Source: a bacterium (GTDB lineage Bacteria > Krumholzibacteriota > Krumholzibacteriia > LZORAL124-64-63). Taken from it: a DNA stretch of 6,326 nt. This document shows, piece by piece, positions 1 to 5,582 of this stretch. The stretch is from contig JAUVBS010000133.1 in the NCBI GenBank assembly GCA_030591105.1, forward strand, positions 1-6,326. The letters are read 5' to 3'. The notes beneath the pieces are model-generated. The model saw only the letters and a program-made list of their open reading frames with translations, made no database searches and was not told the DNA's origin. Position numbers and translations under genes: made by a program. Each line of letters begins with the position of its first letter. The stretch's first letter is position 1.

Positions 1-508
1 CCAGAATATCAACCACCCCGACGACGTCATCTACGACGCCATCGCCGATATCCTGGGCCAGGGCCGCACCAGCCGTCTGTACACGAAGTTGGTCAAGGAA
101 GACAAATTGGCGGTGCAGGCCATGGCGTTTGCTGGTTATCCCTCGAAGAAATTCACCAATGTGCTGGCGGTCATGGGCGTGCCGGTCAAGGGGGTGACCG
201 CTGCGGAACTGGAGGAGGCCATCCTGGCGGAGATCGATCGGCTCGCTGCCGATGGGGTCACCGAGCAGGAGCTGGCGGGCGTCAAGCAACGGGCCCGCGC
301 CGACTTCATCCGTGGCCTGCGGAGCAACCGGGGTATGGCGGGTCAGCTTGCCTATTTCCAGGCGATGACCGGCGACTGGCGCAACCTCTTCCGGCAGGTG
401 GAGCAGATCGAAGCCGTGACCATCGACGATATCCAGCGCGTGGCCAGCGAGATCTTCACCACCAAGAATCGCTCCGTCGCTCTGATCGAAAACGAGCAGG
501 AATCCTAG
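1..508 (+). CDS. M16 family zinc peptidase, C-terminal part (5' end outside window)
   Basis: The reading frame is open from base 2 to the TAG at 506-508 (168 residues visible), so the true start lies upstream; the internal TTG at 89 is not a start. The visible part matches the second (C-terminal) domain of M16B peptidases: the conserved block LGQGRTSRLYTKLV near the left edge, then an alpha-helical segment and the usual end 'VTIDDIQRVASEIF...NRSVALIE'. In the family block L-R-x-E-x-G-L-A-Y, this protein has Val (bases 92-94) and Val (bases 113-115) in place of the substrate-binding Arg and Tyr. In two-gene M16 systems the subunit lacking the R/Y pair is normally the one carrying the HxxEH zinc site, so I infer a catalytic subunit; that motif would be upstream and cannot be seen. 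The next gene starts 31 bases after the stop and encodes the probable partner. Family assignment is firm; catalytic status is inferred. Confidence 0.88.
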   Translation, partial: QNINHPDDVIYDAIADILGQGRTSRLYTKLVKEDKLAVQAMAFAGYPSKKFTNVLAVMGVPVKGVTAAELEEAILAEIDRLAADGVTEQELAGVKQRARADFIRGLRSNRGMAGQLAYFQAMTGDWRNLFRQVEQIEAVTIDDIQRVASEIFTTKNRSVALIENEQES

Positions 509-539
509 CGGCCACGACCGCGGCGAAAGGAACCGTAAA

Positions 540-2681
540 ATGAGCAGATATCTGCATAAATTGATAGCCGGTCTGGTGGTCGCGTTGATCGCGGTGAGCT
601 TGACCGTTCCCGGCGTCCAGGCCAAGGCCAAGTGGGAGAAGATCAAGATTCCGCCCCTGGGCGAAGTGAAGCTACCGGAGTATGAGCGGGTCGAGTTGGA
701 CAACGGTCTGATTCTCTACCTTGCTGAGGATCATCAATTCCCGCTGGTCGAACTGTCGGCGACGATCGCGGTCGGCAGTATCTACGAACCGGATGACAAG
801 GTCGGCCTGGCCGACATGACCGGCACGGTGTTGCGCACCGGTGGTACCGAGAACACGACGGGCGACGAGATCGATGAACTGGTCGAGGCGAAGGGCATGG
901 CGATCGAAACCTGGATCGGCAACACGACCGGTGGCGCGTACCTGTCGGTGCTGAAAGAAGACACCGATCTGGGCCTCGATTTGCTGGCCGACATCTTCCG
1001 GAAGCCGGCGTTTGCCGCGGAAAAGATCGACCTGGCCAAGGAAGAGCAGAAGGCCGTCATCAGCCGACGTAACGACCAGCCGATGACCATCGTGCGGCGT
1101 GAGGTCAGCAAGGTTCTGTACGGACCCGATCACCCGCTGGCCCGCCATCCGGAGTACGACACCATCGCGGCGGTATCGCGGCAGGATATGGTCGACTTCC
1201 ACGCCACTTACTTCCACCCCGACCGCATCTACCTCGTGGTGATCGGTGACTTCGAGAGTGAGCAGATGGTGGCCAAGATCGAGGCGGTGTTCGGCGACTG
1301 GGCCAGGGCCACAACGCCGTTGCCACCCGATCCGGAGATTCCGGACCTGCCGCGGACCGTCAATGTCATCGACAAGGAAGACCTGACCCAGTCGACGGTC
1401 CTGATGGGCCACAAGGGGCTCCGCAACGACGACCCCGACTACGCGGCGATCGTCGTGGGCAACCGTATCCTGGGCGGTGGTTTCGGCGACCGGCTCTTCA
1501 ACGAAGTGCGCAGCAAGCGCGGCTATGCCTACTCGGTCGGCAGCAGGGCGGGTACCGGCTGGCGTTACCCAGGCACGTTCATGGCCTACACCATGACCAA
1601 GAACGAGACCGTCGAGGCCGCCACCGATATCATCCTCGCCGAGATCCACAAGATGACCACCGAGCCGGTGACCGACGCGGAGTTGCAACAAGCCAAGGAC
1701 GGGATCCTCGCCGCCGAAGTGTTCAGTTACGACACCAAGCGCGAGGTACTCGACCGTCTGGTGCTGTTCGAGATGTACGGCTACCCGGCCGATTTTCTGC
1801 AGAAGTACCAGGAGCAAGTCCAGAACCTGACGGCGGACCAGATCCTCGCGGCCGCGCAGAACAAGTGGCATCCCGACCAGATGACGATCCTCGCCCTGGG
1901 TAATCCGGCCGCCTGGGACGGCGATCTGAGCAAGTTCGGGCCGATCAACGAGATCGATATCACGATCCCCGATCCGTCGGTCGCGCTGAACATCCCGGCG
2001 GCTACTCCGGAGAGCCTCGAGCGTGGCAGTACGTTGATGGCGACTGCCGCGGCCGGCGCTGGCGGTCAGGACAAATTCGCCGCCCTGAAGAGCTACTACG
2101 AGAAGAGCGAGCTCGCGGCGAAGATCCAGGGCATGGACCTGACCTTTGTCATCGAGAAGACGGTCGTCTATCCCGATCGGATGGTCATGATCCAGAAAAC
2201 GCCGTTCGGTGACATGACCCAGGTTCTCGACGGCGACAGCGGTTGGTCCTCGTCACCGCGCGGTACGAAAGACCTCGGATCGGACGAACGGCAGCGTCTG
2301 CAAGAGGATATCGCCGGTGACCTGATACGTATGCTGGGACATCCCGATGAGTTTACTTTCCAAGCACTCGCGCCGGCGGAGCTCGAAGGGGTCATGTACG
2401 ATCCGGTCTACGTCACGGCCGAAGGGCTTGACTATCAGATCGTCTTTCTTGATCCGCAGAGTGGCCGGGTCGGTATGATCCAGAGTCAAGGCACGTCCCC
2501 TCTGACCCAGGCGCCGGCGACCCAGAAAGTGTACGTAGACGACTACCAGGAGCTGGGCGGTTTCACCATGCCCAAGACCATGCGCCTGATGTTCGACGAC
2601 GAGCTGTTCGGGACCATCGATGTTCAGGAATTCGAGGCGAACCCGCGTGTCGATGAGGCGGCATTCAAGAAGGCGGCTTGA
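540..2681 (+). CDS. M16 peptidase-like protein lacking the zinc site, with C-terminal LolA-like domain (probable R/Y partner subunit)
   Basis: This 713-residue protein starts at ATG 540, with AAAGGAA at 526-532 as ribosome binding site. Residues 1-28 form a signal peptide: basic start, hydrophobic GLVVALIAVSLTV, likely cleavage after VQA, so the protein is exported. Residues about 50-200 are an M16 N-terminal domain, but where HxxEH should follow 'GLA' the sequence is D92-M-T-G95-T96, so all three motif residues are lost and the protein cannot bind zinc in the normal way. Residues about 210-390 are an M16 C-terminal domain with the intact R/Y pair (R324 and Y331 in EVRSKRGYAYSV). The M16 fold ends near 470. 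Residues about 490-713 resemble outer-membrane lipoprotein-sorting (LolA-like) domains: strands bracketing 'GDSGW', then 'DDYQELGGFTMPKTMRL' and an 'N-x-x-V-D-x-x-x-F' end. The upstream gene has the opposite set of motifs, so the two probably form one enzyme in the periplasm. M16 assignment is firm; the LolA-like call is from pattern only. Confidence 0.93.
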   Translation: MSRYLHKLIAGLVVALIAVSLTVPGVQAKAKWEKIKIPPLGEVKLPEYERVELDNGLILYLAEDHQFPLVELSATIAVGSIYEPDDKVGLADMTGTVLRTGGTENTTGDEIDELVEAKGMAIETWIGNTTGGAYLSVLKEDTDLGLDLLADIFRKPAFAAEKIDLAKEEQKAVISRRNDQPMTIVRREVSKVLYGPDHPLARHPEYDTIAAVSRQDMVDFHATYFHPDRIYLVVIGDFESEQMVAKIEAVFGDWARATTPLPPDPEIPDLPRTVNVIDKEDLTQSTVLMGHKGLRNDDPDYAAIVVGNRILGGGFGDRLFNEVRSKRGYAYSVGSRAGTGWRYPGTFMAYTMTKNETVEAATDIILAEIHKMTTEPVTDAELQQAKDGILAAEVFSYDTKREVLDRLVLFEMYGYPADFLQKYQEQVQNLTADQILAAAQNKWHPDQMTILALGNPAAWDGDLSKFGPINEIDITIPDPSVALNIPAATPESLERGSTLMATAAAGAGGQDKFAALKSYYEKSELAAKIQGMDLTFVIEKTVVYPDRMVMIQKTPFGDMTQVLDGDSGWSSSPRGTKDLGSDERQRLQEDIAGDLIRMLGHPDEFTFQALAPAELEGVMYDPVYVTAEGLDYQIVFLDPQSGRVGMIQSQGTSPLTQAPATQKVYVDDYQELGGFTMPKTMRLMFDDELFGTIDVQEFEANPRVDEAAFKKAA

Positions 2682-2752
2682 CCCGACGCGGGCTCGATCT
2701 GGTTCACCGGAGCGAGGTCGCGTGGTGTAGTCGTCTTGCAGTTCAGAAGTAT

Positions 2753-2779
2753 GGGCCCGGCCGTTTGGCCGGGCCCTTT
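2753..2779 (+). terminator. Rho-independent terminator after the M16 gene pair
   Basis: A perfect 10-bp GC-rich stem, GGGCCCGGCC (2753-2762) with GGCCGGGCCC (2767-2776), closes a GTTT loop and is followed by TTT. It lies 71 bases after the stop of the second M16 gene and marks the end of that transcript. The T run is short, but the stem is very stable. Confidence 0.85.
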
Positions 2780-2865
2780 GGCGTCGCGTACCGATTCGCC
2801 AGAGCCGTGGGCTAGGAGGATTCGGTGCGGGCAATTAACAGTCGAGGCGAACCGGCCGCGGGCCG

Positions 2866-2894
2866 TTGACCCTGACCGATGTAAATGGTATGCT
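2866..2894 (+). promoter_or_regulatory. Sigma70-type promoter, + strand
   Basis: TTGACC (2866-2871) and TATGCT (2889-2894) are separated by exactly 17 bases, giving a near-consensus housekeeping promoter with a GC-rich discriminator (CGCGAC). The predicted start is near 2901. It would drive a leader of about 330 bases into the small membrane protein gene at 3237 and the Wzi-like gene behind it. It sits after the M16 terminator, which fits the start of a new unit. Not shown experimentally. Confidence 0.6.
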
Positions 2895-2901
2895 CGCGAC
2901 G

Positions 2902-2989
2902 AAAAATAGAGCTGCTTCACGGTCCGCCCGAAGCATAATGAAGTGCGCGAGCTTCGATTGATGTCGGGATGTCACCAGTGAAGCAGCCT
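2902..2989 (-). ncRNA. Candidate small structured RNA on the - strand
   Basis: Read on the - strand, an extended -10 box (TGCTATAAT, 3003 down to 2995) predicts a start at about 2988-2990, directly at the foot of a long hairpin. The outer stem is perfect, 10 bp: GCTGCTTCAC (2987-2978) with GTGAAGCAGC (2920-2911). It continues inward with GGT/ACC, CCCGA/TCGGG (+ strand 2927-2931 and 2964-2968), CAT/ATG, AAT/ATT and GAAG/CTTC, leaving a loop of about 8 bases. Straight after the outer stem the - strand reads TCTATTTTT (2910-2902), a terminator-like U tail. Promoter, hairpin and tail are in the right order and spacing for an RNA of about 88 nt. I recognise no known RNA family. The alternative is that the hairpin belongs to the leader of the + strand transcript; the + strand has no T run after it. 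Confidence 0.42.
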
Positions 2990-2994
2990 TAGTG

Positions 2995-3003
2995 ATTATA
3001 GCA
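2995..3003 (-). promoter_or_regulatory. Extended -10 promoter element, - strand
   Basis: The - strand reads TGC-TATAAT from 3003 to 2995: a perfect -10 hexamer with the TGn extension that can compensate for a poor -35. No good -35 lies at 17 bases (TCGTAT there); TTGTCG is present but at 20 bases. It points at the candidate small RNA and faces the + strand promoter at 2866-2894. An AT-rich setting makes chance TATAAT more likely, so this is moderate evidence. Confidence 0.42.
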
Positions 3004-3011
3004 CAAAAAAC

Positions 3012-3051
3012 GGATTGATACGACAATATTACCGAATATTATCAATAATCC
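3012..3051. repeat. AT-rich imperfect inverted repeat with central dyad
   Basis: AATATT (3025-3030) and AATATT (3035-3040) form a dyad around ACCG. Flanking it, TTGATA (3015-3020) matches TATCAA (3040-3045), or GGATT (3012-3016) matches AATCC (3047-3051). This is the most AT-rich part of an otherwise GC-rich window. It lies just upstream of the - strand -10 box, so it could be an operator or an AT-rich upstream element for that promoter; it lacks the features of a terminator. Confidence 0.4.
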
Positions 3052-3052
3052 T

Positions 3053-3086
3053 GTTCGTGGTGGAATCACCCGAACGGTGAGGTTCG
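3053..3086 (+). promoter_or_regulatory. Leader hairpins with mutually exclusive pairing
   Basis: GTTCG(T)GGTG (3053-3062) pairs with CACCCGAAC (3067-3075) around a GAAT loop, 9 bp with one bulged T. The same CGAAC (3071-3075) can instead pair with a second GTTCG (3082-3086) around GGTGAG. Only one of the two can form at a time. They lie in the predicted leader of the small membrane protein gene; no known riboswitch class was recognised. Confidence 0.35.
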
Positions 3087-3163
3087 ATCGATGTGAATAA
3101 AGTACTCGTCCACTGGGTAGAGTCCCCATAATTGACCGGCGGAGCCCCGAGACGATGCAACCA

Positions 3164-3220
3164 GTCACGCGCTACTTCGTAGTAGCACAATCGTTCGGCC
3201 TTCTTGGGTACCGCCGTGAC
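3164..3220 (+). promoter_or_regulatory. Structured leader element directly upstream of a ribosome binding site
   Basis: GTCACG (3164-3169) pairs with CGTGAC (3215-3220), enclosing a perfect 6-bp hairpin GCTACT-TCGT-AGTAGC (3171-3186) and a second region (3187-3214) that can fold only weakly (CGG...CCG). The closing stem ends exactly where the Shine-Dalgarno tract AGGAAGGGGG (3221-3230) begins. The position suits translational control of the gene at 3237. I compared it by eye with c-di-GMP (GEMM) riboswitches because of the GTCACGC start, but the conserved core is absent. Confidence 0.38.
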
Positions 3221-3236
3221 AGGAAGGGGGATTGCC

Positions 3237-3500
3237 ATGCTCGAAGCCATCGTCACTCTGGGATTCCTGGCCCTGATGCTCAGCGCAGGACTGTTCTTGC
3301 TGAAGCTGATCTTATTCATCGTATTGCTGCCTCTGAAACTTCTGCTCCTGCTGACCAAAGGAGTGTTGATGCTGGTGGTCGGCTTGCCTCTACTGATCCT
3401 GATGGTCCTGATCACAACGACCGCGTTCCCGCTGGTTTTGCTGATCTTGCTCGCGCCGCTATGGTTGATGGGCGGATTGGTTTACGCCGTGGTCCACTGA
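3237..3500 (+). CDS. Small leucine-rich multi-pass membrane protein, unknown function
   Basis: The 87-residue protein starts at ATG 3237, chosen for the purine tract AGGAAGGGGG at 3221-3230 in front of it; an in-frame TTG at 3204 lacks such a site. Leucine makes up 33 of the 87 residues and charged residues are almost absent: E3, K23, K34, K41. Hydrophobic stretches cover about residues 4-22, 24-33, 42-62 and 63-84, suggesting two or three membrane spans with the three lysines in a short re-entrant or cytoplasmic-facing turn. There is no enzyme motif and I do not recognise the family. The following Wzi-like gene begins inside its end (ATG 3461), so the two are probably co-translated. A role in the same surface pathway is inferred from this alone. 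A long structured leader precedes it. Confidence 0.75.
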   Translation: MLEAIVTLGFLALMLSAGLFLLKLILFIVLLPLKLLLLLTKGVLMLVVGLPLLILMVLITTTAFPLVLLILLAPLWLMGGLVYAVVH

Positions 3501-5305
3501 CCTGCAGGTCGTTATCCCGTACACCGCTGACCCCGTGCCACCGTACTCGTGCACGGCGCTGCTCGTCATCAGCGGCGCTGCTCGGTGGTCTCGCGGCCGT
3601 GATGCTAGCTGTGACGCCGTGTCCAACGCTTGGCGAGCCGCGCGCCACGACCGCGGAGCCGATCCTGGACGACGCTCTGGATCGAGCCGTCGAGCAACTC
3701 TCCTACGGCCAGACCGACGCCGGAGTGATCGAACCCGATGTGCGCATGTTACCTTGGAGCACGCTACGCCGCTTGGCGCTGCAGTCGGGCCGGTTTTTGC
3801 CTCCGTACCGGCCGGTGACGGCCACCGAACTGACCAGGCTGTTGCTCGACGGCGCGCGGCAAGACGATTTCGCCGGTCGAGATGATGACGAGCGGCAGCT
3901 GCTAGCTTACTGGCTCACCTATCTGGGTGGTGGAGCGGCGGGGATTCAATGGCACGGTTGTGATTGTAAGGAGAACCCGCCCAACCTGCGTTTGGGCGGT
4001 CGTGCTGTCGTGACGAGCGATCCGCTCGGCGCCGCGCAAATTGGCGAGGCCGGTTGGGAAATCGCGCGGGGGCTATCCGCGGCGATCGAACCGGTTGCGG
4101 AGTTCTGGTCGGGGCGTTGGTGGGGGGGCGTTTCGGCCCGCGTCGCCGGCCGGGTCGTCACCGCGGGCCGTGCCGCACCCGAACCGTTGCTCTACGGCGA
4201 CTGGCCGAACCCCACCGGACGACCGCCGACCGGCACGGCGCGAGAGTCGCGTGGCGCCTGGGTCGTCGACTGGCCGCGCGGAGTTGCCGGCGTACGTCTG
4301 GGCAACTGGTCGCTCACGGCGGGCTGGGCCGCTCGTGAAGTGGGTCCCGGTCTCGACGGTGGTCTGACTCTGGCTACGACTGCTCCGTCGTTCCCGGCAG
4401 TCACATTGCGGCGGACCGCACCGTTCACCTGGAGCGGCCTATTCGGTCTGATCGACCCCAAGCAGTTGCTCGTGCGAGTCGGCCGGCTGAGCGAACAGAC
4501 GGTTCGTTGGCAGGACGAGTATGGCCAGCACCAACGCCGTGACGAACCGTGGTTCTTCCAGTGGCTATTGACCTGGAACCATACCTCATGGTTGCGCACG
4601 ACCATCACGCACTCGGCCATCGCTGTACCGCGCGACGGGAGCCTTTGGGGCGATATCTTCCAGATCAACTTTCCGCTGCTGTCGGCGACCTGGGACGAGG
4701 CCGACCGGGGACCGGTTACCGACCGTATCGTATCGCTGCAATTCGAAGCGCGGTTTCGCAATGCGCCGTGGCCGCTGTTGCCGTCGAGCGCCGGACGTAT
4801 CTACTGGGAGTACGGCGGCGAAGACTTCAACCCCAGCAGCGTGATCCCGGCCGTACCCCAGATCTCGGCACCGGCATCGGTCATCGGTCTGGAACTGCTC
4901 TCGCCCCGCTGGGATCTGGTCGGTGAGTACGCCGAGTTGCGGCACCCCACGGTACTGTGGTACTCCAACACCGGGTTCACCGATGGCTACGCGCACCACG
5001 GCTGGGTGATCGGCCATCCGGTCGGCGGCGCGGGGGAATCGTTCACGCTGCTGGCGCGGTGGCGGCCACGCGCGACGGCCTGGGAACTGGAACTGGGCGG
5101 TCGCCGGACAGCTTGGGCCATGCCCGGCCGGCTCGCCAATGAAGCCACGCACTGGCTCGCCTTCGGCCGTTGGCGCCGAACCTGGGGCAGGTTGCGCTGG
5201 GAACTGGGTGCAGATTGGTGGCGGGAGGAGGTCTGGCCGACAGCTCAGCCGGATAGTCGCACCAGCGACGACCGCGTGGCCTTGAGCTTCGGTACCTCCT
5301 TCTAG
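3461..5305 (+). CDS. Wzi-like outer-membrane beta-barrel protein (capsule assembly Wzi family)
   Basis: The start is uncertain. ATG 3461 (614 residues, 40-base overlap with the preceding gene) is the only ATG, GTG or TTG in frame upstream of a good signal sequence (residues about 28-57: RTRARR, then SSSAALLGGLAAVMLAV). ATG 3602 would cut that signal in half. No clear ribosome site precedes 3461, so translational coupling is likely. Residues about 65-150 are helical, including 'YRPVTATELTRLLL', as in the N-terminal helical bundle of Wzi. The rest is strand-rich and full of aromatics (about 35 Trp), with typical Wzi-family blocks: 'LTAGWAAREVGPG', 'LRVGRL'-like 'LVRVGRLSEQ', and about residues 502-523 'NTGFTDGYAHHGWVIGHPVGG'. 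It ends in Phe, as outer-membrane barrels do. E. coli Wzi is an outer-membrane lectin that holds capsule on the cell. No capsule genes are visible here, so the substrate is unknown. A CDC pair (C167, C169) is unusual for a barrel. Confidence 0.8.
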   Translation: MVDGRIGLRRGPLTCRSLSRTPLTPCHRTRARRCSSSAALLGGLAAVMLAVTPCPTLGEPRATTAEPILDDALDRAVEQLSYGQTDAGVIEPDVRMLPWSTLRRLALQSGRFLPPYRPVTATELTRLLLDGARQDDFAGRDDDERQLLAYWLTYLGGGAAGIQWHGCDCKENPPNLRLGGRAVVTSDPLGAAQIGEAGWEIARGLSAAIEPVAEFWSGRWWGGVSARVAGRVVTAGRAAPEPLLYGDWPNPTGRPPTGTARESRGAWVVDWPRGVAGVRLGNWSLTAGWAAREVGPGLDGGLTLATTAPSFPAVTLRRTAPFTWSGLFGLIDPKQLLVRVGRLSEQTVRWQDEYGQHQRRDEPWFFQWLLTWNHTSWLRTTITHSAIAVPRDGSLWGDIFQINFPLLSATWDEADRGPVTDRIVSLQFEARFRNAPWPLLPSSAGRIYWEYGGEDFNPSSVIPAVPQISAPASVIGLELLSPRWDLVGEYAELRHPTVLWYSNTGFTDGYAHHGWVIGHPVGGAGESFTLLARWRPRATAWELELGGRRTAWAMPGRLANEATHWLAFGRWRRTWGRLRWELGADWWREEVWPTAQPDSRTSDDRVALSFGTSF

Positions 5306-5461
5306 CCTGCTGTTGCTTTCGCACGCCGAATCGGCCTGGCCCCTCGGATCGGCAGCGACGAGAACGCTCAGGGAGCCTGTCACGCTGGTGCCTACTCGGA
5401 AACATATAACCCACCATTTAAGTAAGGATTACGAGATATTTGCCGTGGTCCGATACTCCCC

Positions 5462-5496
5462 GGTCCGGTAATATTCGCCACTGGCGAATTCGGACC
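5462..5496 (+). repeat. Two-part inverted repeat upstream of the CydA-like gene
   Basis: The outer stem GGTCCG (5462-5467) with CGGACC (5491-5496) encloses a perfect 7-bp stem ATTCGCC (5473-5479) with GGCGAAT (5483-5489) and a 3-base ACT loop. Another GGTCCG copy at 5447-5452 could pair with the same CGGACC, giving an alternative fold. It has no T tail, so it is not a classical terminator; it may be an operator or a leader structure. Confidence 0.45.
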
Positions 5497-5544
5497 CGCC
5501 GCCGACGGCCGGTTCGCCCCAGCACTGCCGGCATCACCTCGCGC

Positions 5545-5576
5545 CACAGGATAGACACAGGATAAACACGGGAGAA
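5545..5576 (+). repeat. Degenerate 11-base tandem repeat next to a start codon
   Basis: CACAGGATAGA (5545-5555) is followed immediately by CACAGGATAAA (5556-5566) and a decayed third unit CACGGGAGAA (5567-5576). The third unit contributes the GGGAG Shine-Dalgarno sequence (5570-5574) for the ATG at 5583. Confidence 0.6.
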
Positions 5577-5582
5577 CACGGT

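Larger units (their letters stand above)
5306..5582. other. Non-coding gap between the Wzi-like gene and the CydA-like gene
   Basis: I see no gene here on either strand and no clear terminator for the Wzi-like gene: the GCCGA/TCGGC pairings near 5325-5352 are not followed by T residues. An AT-richer patch lies at about 5400-5440, but no promoter with proper spacing could be assigned. The gap contains the hairpin at 5462-5496 and the tandem repeat at 5545-5576 listed separately. Confidence 0.6.

Noticed and set aside
672..1871. Long open frame on the - strand (399 codons)
   Set aside because: It lies fully opposite the M16 gene, whose protein matches a known family along this stretch; the antisense frame is Arg/Gly/Val/His-rich without a domain and is a GC-bias shadow.
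3164..3220. c-di-GMP (GEMM) riboswitch suggested by the GTCACGC start and GGGTACC near the end
   Set aside because: The conserved GEMM core sequences and tetraloop-receptor parts are absent; only the position and the closing stem are reminiscent.
3155..3460. In-frame upstream extension of the Wzi-like gene from ATG 3155
   Set aside because: The extension reads through the structured leader and the small membrane gene in another frame, is low-complexity and Arg/Asp-rich, and would bury the signal sequence about 150 residues inside the protein.
3499..3510. Perfect 12-base palindrome GACCTGCAGGTC at the end of the small gene
   Set aside because: It has no loop, no T tail and no second copy that I saw; probably chance in GC-rich DNA.
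4192..5383. Several - strand and alternative + strand frames inside the Wzi-like gene
   Set aside because: All are GC-bias shadows without motifs; the Wzi-family blocks are in a single + frame.
5405..5410. TATAAC as a possible -10 box for the CydA-like gene
   Set aside because: No -35-like hexamer lies 16-18 bases upstream (ACGCTG at 17), and the start codon is about 170 bases away.
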